Shown: positions 28,409 through 36,961, counted from the first letter of the stretch. The stretch is 64,000 bases of DNA from Micromonospora profundi (GCF_011927785.1 NZ_JAATJK010000001.1:1798001-1862000); one strand, 5' to 3'. Program-made: numbers and translations. The notes: generated by a model from the letters alone, not told the origin.

Positions 28409-29293
28409 TCAGCTGTTCAGCGTGGCCAGCAGCGCGGTGGCCATGCCCTGCTCGCCTCGGGCGTTCGGATGGAACGGGGCGGCCGCGTTCTGCGGCACGA
28501 GACCTTCGACCCAGCGGGTGCCGCTGCCCTTGCACGCGTCCCGGCCGATCGACGGGGTGTAGACGTCGGAGTAGGTGGCGCCGTTCGCGGCGGCCGTGCG
28601 GGCCAGCATGGAGTTGAGTGACTTCTCGATGGTCCGCAGGTACGGCACGTCCTGGTAGGCGACCGGTACGACGGGCCAGCAGCCGTAGCCGCTGTCCGGC
28701 ACGATCGCCGGGTAGCCGAGCACCACGACCCGCGCGCCGGGAGCGGCCCGGCGGGCCGCCTGGAGCACAGCCGTCACCTTCGGCGCCGTGGCGGCGATCC
28801 TGGCCTGGAGCTGGTCGGTGCCCCCGGCCGTGTAGCGGTCCCGGCACGGCGAACCGAGTGGACTGCTGAGGCTCGCCTGCGCGCAGTCGCCGATGATGCC
28901 GGCGAAGCCGATGTCGTTGCCGCCGATCTGCACTGTCACCAGGGCGGTGTTCGAGGTGACAGCGTTGATCTGCGGTGGGGTCGCGATGCCCAGTTGGCCG
29001 CTGCCGCCGTAGAGGATGTCGTCGGTGGTGGCGCCGGAGCAGCTCACGTCCACGAACGACGACGAGCCCGCGGAGGCGGCGACAAGCGACGGATAGTTGC
29101 GGCTGGACCGCAGGCAGTTCAGGTCGACCTGGGTGGGGACCAGCGGGCCGGAGGTGTACGAGTCGCCGAGCGCGACGTAGCGGCCGGTGGGTACGGCGGC
29201 GGCGGCGGGTGCGGCGGCGGCGAGCAGCACGCCGGCGGTCGCTGCGGCGAGTGCGGTCAGCCGGAGGGCTGCCCGCAGGAGGGGACGGTTCAT
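28409..29293 (-). CDS. Secreted SGNH-hydrolase esterase/lipase
   Basis: A 294-residue exported protein. ATG 29293 preceded by GGGAGG is chosen over a frame 50 codons longer, because a clean signal peptide (LTALAAATAGVLLAAAAPAAAA) begins there. Block I GDSYTSG holds the nucleophile S45, GGNDIG is block III and the catalytic Asp/His equivalent is in PFHPNARGEQGM near the C-terminus. Six cysteines suggest three disulfides, as in Streptomyces lipase/esterase of this fold. It probably de-esterifies lipids or acylated glycans outside the cell. Divergent from the GH43 gene. Confidence 0.9.
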   Translation of the reverse strand: MNRPLLRAALRLTALAAATAGVLLAAAAPAAAAVPTGRYVALGDSYTSGPLVPTQVDLNCLRSSRNYPSLVAASAGSSSFVDVSCSGATTDDILYGGSGQLGIATPPQINAVTSNTALVTVQIGGNDIGFAGIIGDCAQASLSSPLGSPCRDRYTAGGTDQLQARIAATAPKVTAVLQAARRAAPGARVVVLGYPAIVPDSGYGCWPVVPVAYQDVPYLRTIEKSLNSMLARTAAANGATYSDVYTPSIGRDACKGSGTRWVEGLVPQNAAAPFHPNARGEQGMATALLATLNS

Positions 29294-29584
29294 GGCGCCT
29301 CCCAGAGGCATCGCGGTGGTGGTGCCAAGATCCTCACCCGGTGACGCCGTCACCAATATAGACATTCGTCCATAAAGATTGGCAGCTATGGCTCTGGCGC
29401 GATGGCGCGCGGGTGTTGCGGGGACACTTCGGGCATGTGTCATCGGTCCCCTTGACAGCCGATGTGAGCGATAACACGATGGCCTTCACGTTCGCGATCC
29501 CGGCTGGGCAGAACGCGCCCACGGCGCGGCTGTTCGGCGAGACCCCGTTGACGAACATCCCTCGACCGACCCGGAGCCGCACCT
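29294..29584. promoter_or_regulatory. Divergent promoter region SGNH esterase / GH43
   Basis: Contains the palindrome GGTGACGCCGTCACC at 29340-29354, then an A+T-rich stretch bounded by CCAAT (29353) and ATTGG, suitable for promoters. TTGACA at 29452-29457 on the plus strand is a candidate -35 for the GH43 gene. None of the CTAAA-TTTAG sites is present, so these two genes are not obviously in the LacI regulon. Confidence 0.45.
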
Positions 29585-31171
29585 ATGGACTTCACACTGG
29601 ATGACGTGGCGGTGGCGGGTGCCGCGCTTCCACCACCCCGATCGAAGACGATCGAGGTCGTCGGCAAACTGCCGGGCGAGCACAACCCGTTGATCGGGCA
29701 CAAGTTCGGCGCCGACGGCTTCGGCTTCGTGCACGACGGCCGGGTGTACCTGTACCTGACCAACGACACCCAGGGCTACGCCCCGGATCCAGTCACCGGT
29801 GTCTCGCCGGCAATCAACTACGGCGACATCAACCAGATCACGGTGATCTCCTCGGAGGATCTCGTGAACTGGACGGACCACGGCGAGATCCAGGTCGCGG
29901 GCCCGGACGGGGTGGCACGCTTCACCGCCAACTCGTGGGCGCCCGGCATCGCCAGGAAGGTGGTCGACGGCGAGGAGAGGTTCTTCCTCTACTACGCCAA
30001 CAGTGGCGACTCCACCAACGTGATCACGGGTAGCACCCCGCTCGGCCCGTGGACCAGCGAGCGCACGAGCACGTTGATCAACGACAGCACACCCGGTGCC
30101 GAGGACGTCGCGTGGAAGTTCGACCCGACGCCCTTCGTGGACGACGACGCCCGGCCCTACCTCTACTTCGGCGGCGGTCCCGCTTCGACGGGCATGCCGC
30201 CGGCCGAACGCTTCAACAACCCGAAGAACCTCCGGGTCATCGCACTCGGCGACGACATGGTCTCCACCGAAGGGGCGGCCACGGTGGTCGACGCCCCCGT
30301 CGCCTTCGAGGCGGGCCACGTGTTCACGCGCGGGGGCAGGTACTACTTCACGTACTCGTCGCACTTCGGCGGGAGCGACTTCGGTGGCAGCCAGCAGCCG
30401 ATTCCCGGCTACCCCGATGCCGGCCAGATCGGCTACCTGATCTCCGACGACCCGATGTCGTGGCCGAAGGAGACCTACGCCGGCGTCCTCTTCCCCAACC
30501 AGTCCCAGTTCTTCGGCGCCGGCACCGGTGGCAACAACCACCAGTCGGTGTTCGAGTTCGAGGGGCGGTACTACTTCACCTACCACGCCCCGACGCTGAA
30601 CAAGCGCATCAACGGCGACACCACCCAGGGCTACCGCAGCCCGCACATCCAGGAGTTGACCTTCCGCCCGGACGGCACCATCGAGCAGGTCGTCGGCACG
30701 TACGCCGGGGTGGAGCAGGTTCGCCACTTCGACCCGTACCGCGTCTTCGAGGCCGAGACCTTCGGTTGGAGCAAGGGTGTCGCGACCTCGAAGGCCGACC
30801 GCCCCTCCGCGCAGTTCGACGCCGCGGCACCGAACCTGGTGGTCAGTGACATCCACGACGGCGACTGGACGGCGCTGTCGTCAGTGGACTTCGGCGACGA
30901 CGGTGCACGCGGCGTCACGGCCACGGTGCGGGCCCTCGCCACGGGCGCCCGGATCCAGGTCAGGCTGGATGGTGTCGACGGTCCGGTGGTCGGTACGATC
31001 GCGGTCGACAGCCCGGCCGGTCAGTGGGCCGAGGTACGCGCGGAGTTGACGGGCGTCAGCGGCGTGCACCACGTCTACTTCACCTTCAGCGGTCCGGCCG
31101 GCGTCGAACTCTTCGAGATCGACTCCTGGGCTTTCGAGGCGGCCACCGCGCCGAGCCCGAGCTGCCGGTGA
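29585..31171 (+). CDS. GH43 glycosidase with C-terminal CBM6
   Basis: A 528-residue protein without signal peptide. The first 380 residues form a GH43 propeller: PGEHNPLIGHKFGADGFGFVHDGRVYLYLTND, NWTDHGEI, NSWAPGIARKVVDGEERFFLYYAN and FEAGHVFTRGGRYYFTYS give the blade pattern with catalytic acidic residues. The remainder is a CBM6 (YRVFEAETFGWSKGV, DGDWTALSSVDFGDDGARGVTATV). Such proteins are arabinofuranosidases or xylosidases acting on arabinoxylan. A CBM on an apparently unsecreted enzyme is odd; it may be exported by another route or act on long oligosaccharides. GGAG lies about 12 bp before the ATG. Confidence 0.88.
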   Translation: MDFTLDDVAVAGAALPPPRSKTIEVVGKLPGEHNPLIGHKFGADGFGFVHDGRVYLYLTNDTQGYAPDPVTGVSPAINYGDINQITVISSEDLVNWTDHGEIQVAGPDGVARFTANSWAPGIARKVVDGEERFFLYYANSGDSTNVITGSTPLGPWTSERTSTLINDSTPGAEDVAWKFDPTPFVDDDARPYLYFGGGPASTGMPPAERFNNPKNLRVIALGDDMVSTEGAATVVDAPVAFEAGHVFTRGGRYYFTYSSHFGGSDFGGSQQPIPGYPDAGQIGYLISDDPMSWPKETYAGVLFPNQSQFFGAGTGGNNHQSVFEFEGRYYFTYHAPTLNKRINGDTTQGYRSPHIQELTFRPDGTIEQVVGTYAGVEQVRHFDPYRVFEAETFGWSKGVATSKADRPSAQFDAAAPNLVVSDIHDGDWTALSSVDFGDDGARGVTATVRALATGARIQVRLDGVDGPVVGTIAVDSPAGQWAEVRAELTGVSGVHHVYFTFSGPAGVELFEIDSWAFEAATAPSPSCR

Positions 31172-31261
31172 CGATCAGCGCGCAGGCGCCGTGACTCGCG
31201 CCCGAGCCCATCCGAGCCACCGACCGTTGTACGCACGACGCAAGCCGATCGCGACGACAGG

Positions 31262-31291
31262 GGCTCCCCGGACGACGTCGCCCGGGGAGCC
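31262..31291. terminator. Terminator between GH43 and secreted esterase genes
   Basis: GGCTCCCCGG (31262-31271) pairs with CCGGGGAGCC (31282-31291) around a 10-base loop, between convergent genes. Confidence 0.65.
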
Positions 31292-31311
31292 GCACATCGC
31301 CTGTCGGGGTG

Positions 31312-32652
31312 TCAGCCGCCAGCCCCGGCCGGCTTGGTCTGGCCGAGCAGCCAGCGCAGGATGCTGCTGTCCTCGTAGGTCGGCCCGAACGCCGCGTGGT
31401 AGTCCGGCAACGAGAACGCCGAGTCGGCGTACTCGGTGTAGCGGACAAGGTTCGCGGCCTGCTCCGGGCTCTTGCCCCGGGCCTGGTACGCCTGCCGCAG
31501 CAGCGTGGAGGAGTTCCGCGCGCCCGTGACGTTGAGCAGGTGGTCGTGCTCACCGTGGGTGATCCAGACCGGCACCTCGCCCGCCGCGATCGCGTTTGCC
31601 TGCGTGGCGTTGACGGGGAACCCGCCGGTCACCAACCCGCCCGCGAACAGGCCCGGACGCTTGGCGAACGCCTCCCACAGCAGTTGGGAGCCGTACGAGA
31701 CGGTGGTCGCGTACACCCGGCGGGTGTCCACGGGGAACTGACGGACGAACTGGTCGAGCAGCTTCACCAGCAGGTCGGCCTCGGCGGCCCCGCCGACCCG
31801 CTGATGCTGCGGCGCCAGGACGATCACGTCCTCGGAACTGCCGGTCCAGCTGGACTGCAACCACGCCGTCGCCGGGATGTCGGCGGCGAGCTGGACGCCG
31901 AGGTTGTCGCCGTCCCAGCCCATGCCGTGCCCGGGCAGGACGACCATCAGCGGGTACGTGCGGCCGGGCTGGTAGTTCTTCGGCAGGTGGTAGTGGTACG
32001 GCAGCACCATTCCACCGCTGAGGAACGAGCCGTAGGTGAACTCGTCGACAAGCTTGTTGACCGGCTTCTCGGTGACCGGGCGGGACTCGCGCGGTGTGGC
32101 CCTGGCGAGCACCGGCCCCTTGCCGGCGCCCTTACCGGGCTGCGCGTGCACGTCCTTGCGCTGCACGACGCGGGTGGGCAGCTCGGGATTGACCTTCACT
32201 GTGCACAGGAAGGTGGGGCACTTGGAGACGATGACCGTCCAGCCGCCGGTGTCGGCGGGGTCCAGCTCCACGATGACGTACCGGCCGGGTGCCGACTGCT
32301 GGTCCGTCCGGGTGTTCGGCGCGTCGTTCGTGTAGGTGTGGGTGATGGTCCGGTCGGCGAGCTTCGGCAGGTCCTCGATCGGGTTGAAGCGGAAGTTGTA
32401 GGTGGTGTCGGCGACCGTGAAGGTGGCGTTGTCGAGGGTGCGGGGGTTGACCGTCGCGCCGTACTCGATGGCCACGGCGGAGACCTTCTGGCCGTACGTG
32501 TAGACCGTGGTGATGGGGGTGATGCTGCGGATCCCGTCTCCGCTGCCGTGGGCCGGGCCGGTGCCACCGCCGGTGGCGGCGTAGGCGGTGCCGGAGGCGA
32601 CGGTCAGGACGAGGGCGGCGAGAAGTGGGACCAGTCCTCTTCGCAGTCTCAT
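31312..32652 (-). CDS. Secreted alpha/beta-hydrolase esterase with N-terminal Ig-like domain
   Basis: A 446-residue exported protein. ATG 32652 has AAAGGA 7 bp upstream. Signal peptide to about 32 (VASGTAYA); an Ig-like domain about 40-165 (SITPITTVYTYGQKVSAVAIEYG); hydrolase domain about 205-440 with PLMVVLPGHGMGWDG (oxyanion region), nucleophile Ser in YATTVSYGSQLLWEAF and a candidate His in LPDYHAAFGP. The arrangement resembles Ig-like/CE1-type esterases such as Thermotoga EstA. Its promoter carries a LacI operator identical to that of the CUT1 operon at 24 kb, so it probably strips acyl groups from a polymer whose fragments that transporter imports. Exact substrate unknown. Confidence 0.82.
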   Translation of the reverse strand: MRLRRGLVPLLAALVLTVASGTAYAATGGGTGPAHGSGDGIRSITPITTVYTYGQKVSAVAIEYGATVNPRTLDNATFTVADTTYNFRFNPIEDLPKLADRTITHTYTNDAPNTRTDQQSAPGRYVIVELDPADTGGWTVIVSKCPTFLCTVKVNPELPTRVVQRKDVHAQPGKGAGKGPVLARATPRESRPVTEKPVNKLVDEFTYGSFLSGGMVLPYHYHLPKNYQPGRTYPLMVVLPGHGMGWDGDNLGVQLAADIPATAWLQSSWTGSSEDVIVLAPQHQRVGGAAEADLLVKLLDQFVRQFPVDTRRVYATTVSYGSQLLWEAFAKRPGLFAGGLVTGGFPVNATQANAIAAGEVPVWITHGEHDHLLNVTGARNSSTLLRQAYQARGKSPEQAANLVRYTEYADSAFSLPDYHAAFGPTYEDSSILRWLLGQTKPAGAGG

Positions 32653-32719
32653 GCGAGTCCTTTCTCGAGCGGGCACCCGTCTCTGGCGTTCGACGCCGGG
32701 AGGGGGACGGGCGAGTGGC

Positions 32720-32768
32720 CGCTAAACTGATTTAGCAGAGCATGGTTGCCGCCCCGGTTAGTAGTCAA
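32720..32768 (-). promoter_or_regulatory. Promoter and LacI operator of the secreted esterase
   Basis: On the minus strand: TTGACT (32768-32763), 18 bp, CATGCT (32744-32739), then operator GCTAAATCAGTTTAGC (32736-32721). Bases 32720-32744 are the exact reverse complement of 23828-23852, so this looks like a copied or strongly conserved promoter-operator module. Confidence 0.8.
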
Positions 32769-33232
32769 TACCGAGCCGCAAATCGGCGCTGTCAGCCCTC
32801 GACTGCCGCCGTCTCCGGGAGTGCGACGGCCGCGACGCGCCGGAATGTCGGGCATCGAGCGGGGGCGCGGACGACATGCTGTGGCGGAACATCGCCTGTT
32901 ATCGATAACATGCGCACTGGGAGTCGCCGGGCCGGCTGCCTTGCGACGGCTTGGGGCAAGCGGCGTTACCGCTAACAGGGCTGCCGGAGTTGCTGCACCG
33001 GTGCGTCCGGCGTGGACCTACCGGCGCGTCCGGCCGTCCCGTGCTGCCCGCCGACAGGGCTGAGCGATTTTGATCAGACGTATGCGCTCCGAAACGCGAG
33101 CGGCGACGGCAAAACATGGCGTAGCACCTTGGCAACGTCGATGAATCCGTGGCATGGTAACGCCTGATCAACAGAAACATCTGATCTATCGCGTAGGTGT
33201 GGGGCCGTGCGTGACTTCCTGAGGAGGTCCGG
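32769..33232. promoter_or_regulatory. Intergenic regulatory region upstream of second CUT2 operon
   Basis: No gene recognised. Sites seen: perfect palindrome TGTTATCGATAACA at 32897-32910; CGTTACCGCTAACA at 32964-32977, like the GH27 operator; TTGATCAGACG at 33070-33080; a possible promoter TTGGCA (33129-33134), 18 bp, CATGGT (33153-33158); and directly downstream TGATCAACAG (33165-33174) plus AACATCTGATCT (33176-33187), words shared with the fucD promoter. The layout suggests control by a LacI-type protein and by the GntR regulator at 36.3 kb. Confidence 0.6.
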
Positions 33233-33313
33233 TTGCTGACAGGTACTCGGTTCACCAGCGACGCCGTGCCCGTCGTCGGCGAGTCGGTCGGGAAAGGACG
33301 GTCCCGGCGATGA
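33233..33313 (+). CDS. Possible 26-residue leader peptide upstream of CUT2 permease
   Basis: A TTG codon at 33233 stands 5 bp after a perfect AGGAGG (33222-33227), far stronger than the site of the following gene, and opens a 26-codon frame whose TGA (33311-33313) overlaps the permease ATG as ATGA. The product begins LLTGTRFTSDAVPVVGE and has no known domain. It could couple translation into the operon or be chance. Confidence 0.3.
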   Translation: MLTGTRFTSDAVPVVGESVGKGRSRR

Positions 33314-34317
33314 GCGCCGTCGAGGCGACCCCGGCAGCGCGGGACGGCGTGTTCACCGACCGGCTCCGTGAGTGGGTCTCGCACGCCGTCGCCGAGTTCA
33401 CCGCCGCCACCGCGCTCGTCGTCCTGTTCATCGCGCTGAGCATCGCGAGCCCGTACTTCCTGACGGCGGACAACCTGTTCAACATCGGCGCGCAGACGGC
33501 GGTGATCGCCATCATCGCCGCCGCGCAGACGATGGTCATCATCACCGGGGGCATCGACCTGTCGGTCGGATCGGTCGCCGCCCTCGCCGGTGTGACAGGG
33601 GCGATTGTCGTCCGTGACCTGGGTTTCCCGCTCCTCGCGGCGACAGCCGTCGCGATCGGCGTCGGCGCGCTGGCCGGGCTCGTCAACGGGCTGCTGGTGA
33701 CAGTGGCCCGGATTCCCCCGTTCATCGCGACTCTGGGGACGATGTCCGCCGGTCGCGGCCTGGTCTTCATCATCACCGGAGCCGTCGGAGTGTACGGACT
33801 GCCCCGGTCCTTCCAACTGCTCGGCAACGGTGAGATCGTCGGCATCCCGTTCGCCGTGGTGATCACCGCCGTGGTCGCCGTGGGGGTCGCGTTCCTGCTG
33901 TCACAGACCCGCTTCGGCCAGTACACGTACGCGATGGGCTCCAACCTGGAGGCGGCCCGCCGCTCGGGCATCCGCGTGGGTCGCCACCTGACCGGCGTCT
34001 ACGTCCTGGCGGGCGTCCTGGTCGGGCTGGGCGGCATGATCGCCGCCTCCCGGGTCAACTCCGGCCAGCCGAACTACGGCATCTCGCTGGAACTCGACGT
34101 CATCGCCGCCGCTGTCATCGGCGGCGCCAGCCTCTTCGGTGGCCAGGGCCGGATCGTCGGGACCATCATCGGCGCCTTCCTCATCGCGCTGGTCCGCAAC
34201 GGCGCCGTCCTGCTCGACATCAGCATTCACTACCAGCAGGTGATCGTCGGCGTGATCATCTGGGCCGCCGTCTACTTCGACCAGTACCGCCGCCGGCGGC
34301 TGGAGTCCCGGGGCTGA
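33310..34317 (+). CDS. CUT2 sugar ABC transporter permease, RbsC family
   Basis: A 335-residue BPD_transp_2 permease with a 30-residue cytoplasmic N-terminus and about nine spans. Family patterns: AAAQTMVIITGGIDLSVGSVAALAG, NGLLVTVARIPPFIATLGTM, GSNLEAARRSGIRVG and GGASLFGGQGRIVGTIIGAFL. A single permease is encoded, so the channel is probably a homodimer, in contrast to the 12.9-14.9 kb system. Gene order permease, binding protein, ATPase resembles fructose/arabinose (Frc-like) operons. AAAGGA lies 11 bp before the ATG. Confidence 0.92.
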   Translation: MSAVEATPAARDGVFTDRLREWVSHAVAEFTAATALVVLFIALSIASPYFLTADNLFNIGAQTAVIAIIAAAQTMVIITGGIDLSVGSVAALAGVTGAIVVRDLGFPLLAATAVAIGVGALAGLVNGLLVTVARIPPFIATLGTMSAGRGLVFIITGAVGVYGLPRSFQLLGNGEIVGIPFAVVITAVVAVGVAFLLSQTRFGQYTYAMGSNLEAARRSGIRVGRHLTGVYVLAGVLVGLGGMIAASRVNSGQPNYGISLELDVIAAAVIGGASLFGGQGRIVGTIIGAFLIALVRNGAVLLDISIHYQQVIVGVIIWAAVYFDQYRRRRLESRG

Positions 34318-34357
34318 CCCGCCGTTCCCGCAGTCCGACAGAGGAAGGACGCACACC

Positions 34358-35410
34358 ATGGCACACACCACCACCAGCCGGCGGACCCGAGGACGGCGCC
34401 TGCGCGCGCCGGGCCTGCTCGCCGCCGCCGCTGTCGTCGCCCTGCTCGGCGCCTGCGGCGGGGTCGAGGTCCGCGACGGCGGCGACGGCGGGTCGACCGA
34501 CGCCAGCGGTCCGTTGAAGCTCGCCGTCGTGCCCAAGGCCGTCGGCGCCGACTACTGGAACACTGTGAAGGCCGGCGCCGAGTGTGCCGCCCAGCGCGCC
34601 GGTGACGTCACAGTGCAGTGGGACGGCGTGACGACCGAGACGGACGTCGAGGGCCAGGTCAACCTGATCCAGAACTTCGTCACCAGGAAGGTCGACGGCA
34701 TCGTCTACGCGGCCACCGACTCGCGGGCGCTGGCACCGGCCACCGAGCAGGCGCTGGGCGCCGACATCCCGGTCGCGATGATCGACTCCGGCACCAGCCC
34801 ACAACCCTCGACGGTGCCGCTGTTCGCCACTGACAACCGCGCCGCGGCCGGCGAGGCGGCGAAGTTGCTCGCGACCGAGCTGGGCCCCGGCAACCACGAG
34901 GTGGCACTCGTCGAGTTCCAGCCGGGCTCGCAGACGAACACCGAGCGGGTCGAGGGCTTCAAGAGCGGCCTGGCCGCATATCCCAACCTGAAGCTCGTCG
35001 GGCAGCAGCCCAGCCGCAGCGACGTCAACGAGGCACGTCGGGTGACCGAGAACATCCTGACCGCCAACCCGAACCTCGCCGGGGTCTTCGCGGCCAACGA
35101 GCAGAGCGTGCTCGGCGCCGCCCAGGCCATCCAGGCGGCGAACAAGTCCGGCAAGGTCGTCATCATCGGCTGGGACGCCGCGCCCGACGAGATCGCCGGG
35201 CTGCGCAGCGGTCAGATCTCCGCGCTCGTCGTGCAGAACCCGTTCAAGATGGGCTACTTCGGCGTCGACAAGATGGTCAAGCACCTGCGCGACAAGACGC
35301 CGTTGGCGTCGGCGGACACCGGCGTCACGTTCGTCACCAAGGCCAACATCGACTCGGCCGAGATCAAGGCAGTGCTCGAACCAAGCTGCGCCAACCCGCC
35401 GGTGCAGTGA
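34358..35410 (+). CDS. CUT2 sugar-binding lipoprotein
   Basis: A 350-residue lipoprotein with an Arg-rich n-region, lipobox LGAC (C33) and a type-1 periplasmic binding domain: LKLAVVPKAVGADYWNTVKAGAECAA, DGIVYAATDSRALAPATEQAL, VAMIDSGTSPQPSTVPLFATDN and VVIIGWDAAPDEIAGLRSGQ. This is the ribose/fructose/allose-binding class. GGAAGGA precedes the ATG. The TGA overlaps the ATPase start. Proximity to fucD and shared promoter words suggest L-fucose or a similar sugar as ligand (inference). Confidence 0.92.
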   Translation: MAHTTTSRRTRGRRLRAPGLLAAAAVVALLGACGGVEVRDGGDGGSTDASGPLKLAVVPKAVGADYWNTVKAGAECAAQRAGDVTVQWDGVTTETDVEGQVNLIQNFVTRKVDGIVYAATDSRALAPATEQALGADIPVAMIDSGTSPQPSTVPLFATDNRAAAGEAAKLLATELGPGNHEVALVEFQPGSQTNTERVEGFKSGLAAYPNLKLVGQQPSRSDVNEARRVTENILTANPNLAGVFAANEQSVLGAAQAIQAANKSGKVVIIGWDAAPDEIAGLRSGQISALVVQNPFKMGYFGVDKMVKHLRDKTPLASADTGVTFVTKANIDSAEIKAVLEPSCANPPVQ

Positions 35411-36228
35411 TGGCGACCAGTCCCTCGGCGGTCAGCGACGGCGACCAGCGCCACGTCCCCGACGAGCCGCCGGTGCTCGAAGCCCGTGGCATCGTCAAGC
35501 GGTTCGGCCACGTCGAGGCGCTGCGCGGCGCTGACTTCACCGTCGGCAGGGGCGAGGTCGTGGCGCTCATCGGCGACAACGGCGCCGGCAAGAGCACGCT
35601 GATCAAGACGTTGTCCGGAGTGCACACGCCCGACGAGGGCGAGATCCGGGTGGGTGGCGTTGCGGTCCGGTTCGCCACACCCGTCGACGCCCGCCGCGCC
35701 GGCGTGGAAACCGTCTACCAGGACCTCGCGGTCGCCGACGATCTCAGCGTCGCCGCCAACCTCTACCTCGGCCGGGAGATCCTGCGCTCCGGGCCGCTGG
35801 GCCGGCTCGGGCTGCTCGACAAACGCGCCATGCGGCAGGGGGCCGCCGAGGCCCTCGACCAACTCGGCGTACGGATCCCGCGGGTCACCACACCCATCGC
35901 GATGCTGTCCGGCGGGCAACGGCAGTGTGTCGCAGTCGCCCGGGCGATCATCTGGGCGACGAACGTCGTCATCCTCGACGAGCCCACAGCGGCGCTCGGC
36001 GTCGTCCAGACCGCCCGGGTGCTCGACGTCGTCCGGCGTGCCCGCGACGCCGGCATGTCCGTGGTGCTTGTCAGCCACAACATGCCGCAGGTCCTGGAGA
36101 TCGCCGACCGGGTGGAGGTGCTGCGTCTGGGCCGGCGGGCGGCCCGGCTACGCGCCGACGAGGTCACCACCGACGACCTGGTCGCGGCGATGACCGGGAG
36201 CGGGAGCGTCGAGCGGGGCGAACAGTGA
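35410..36228 (+). CDS. CUT2 sugar ABC transporter ATPase with a single nucleotide-binding domain
   Basis: A 272-residue single ABC domain: Walker A IGDNGAGKST, Q-loop VYQDLAVADDLSVAANLYLG, signature LSGGQRQCVAVARAI, Walker B VVILDEPTAALGV and H-loop VVLVSHNMPQV. CUT2 ATPases usually carry two domains; one-domain forms (FrcA-like) exist and work as dimers. Start may be ATG 35410 (TGATG with the previous stop) or GTG 35407 one codon earlier. The gene ends 32 bp from the convergent GntR gene with no clear hairpin. Confidence 0.91.
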   Translation: MATSPSAVSDGDQRHVPDEPPVLEARGIVKRFGHVEALRGADFTVGRGEVVALIGDNGAGKSTLIKTLSGVHTPDEGEIRVGGVAVRFATPVDARRAGVETVYQDLAVADDLSVAANLYLGREILRSGPLGRLGLLDKRAMRQGAAEALDQLGVRIPRVTTPIAMLSGGQRQCVAVARAIIWATNVVILDEPTAALGVVQTARVLDVVRRARDAGMSVVLVSHNMPQVLEIADRVEVLRLGRRAARLRADEVTTDDLVAAMTGSGSVERGEQ

Positions 36229-36260
36229 GGACCGCAGTGGGGAGGGGGCGGGCGACCGCC

Positions 36261-36953
36261 TCACTCCTCGGGCAGCCACTGCAACGACTCCTCCACCCCG
36301 ATGAGATGGTTGGCCATCCGAATGCGGGCCCGCTCCGGGTCGCGTGCCACGAGCGCCTTCAAGATCGCCACGTGCTCGTCGTGGGTGCGGCGGTCGGCGC
36401 CCTCCTCGTGCAGGCTCCGCCAGAGCCGTCCCCGCACGGTACGCCCGGCGAACGCCTCGATCAGGCCGGTGAGCACCGGATTGTCGGCGTGCACGGCGAT
36501 GATCCGGTGGAACGCGATGTCGATCTCGATGATCCGCTCGTGGTCCTGCGGCGACTGACCGACGATCCGTGCCGCCTCGTCGAGCAGTTCCTCGGCCTGG
36601 GCCAGGGCCTCGTCGGTCATCCTGGTCGCCGCCAGGCGGGCCGCCTCGCACTCCAGCAGGCGGCGGACGGTGTGGATGTGCCGAGGGTCGCCCTGGCCCT
36701 GGAAGTCGACGACGAAACCCATCGGGGCCAGCAGTTGCGGCGCGTCGAGGTTCGTCACGTACGTGCCGTCGCCCTGGCGGATGTTGACGATGCCGAGGAT
36801 CGACAGCGCCGACATGCCCTCACGCAACGATCCGCGCGAGACACCGAGCGACTCGGCGAGGTCCTTCTCGATGGGCAGCCGGTCCCCAGGCTTGAACGAC
36901 CCTTCGAGGATCATCCGCTTGATGCCGTTCACGACCTCGTCGGTGCGAGACAT
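36261..36953 (-). CDS. FadR-type GntR transcriptional regulator, probable controller of fucD
   Basis: A 230-residue regulator with winged helix at 1-70 (RLPIEKDLAESLGVSRGSLREGMSALSILGIV) and an FCD effector domain at 90-215 with the metal-binding type D/H set (EIDIAFHRIIAVHADNPVL, RTHDEHVAILKAL). The start ATG 36953 has AGGAGGTG, which overlaps the fucD stop (TAGGAGG), so fucD and this gene are cotranscribed and coupled. FCD proteins often sense sugar acids. It is the obvious candidate to bind the repeated words at the fucD promoter (38380-38398) and at 33165-33187. Confidence 0.9.
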   Translation of the reverse strand: MSRTDEVVNGIKRMILEGSFKPGDRLPIEKDLAESLGVSRGSLREGMSALSILGIVNIRQGDGTYVTNLDAPQLLAPMGFVVDFQGQGDPRHIHTVRRLLECEAARLAATRMTDEALAQAEELLDEAARIVGQSPQDHERIIEIDIAFHRIIAVHADNPVLTGLIEAFAGRTVRGRLWRSLHEEGADRRTHDEHVAILKALVARDPERARIRMANHLIGVEESLQWLPEE

Positions 36954-36961
36954 GACACCTC

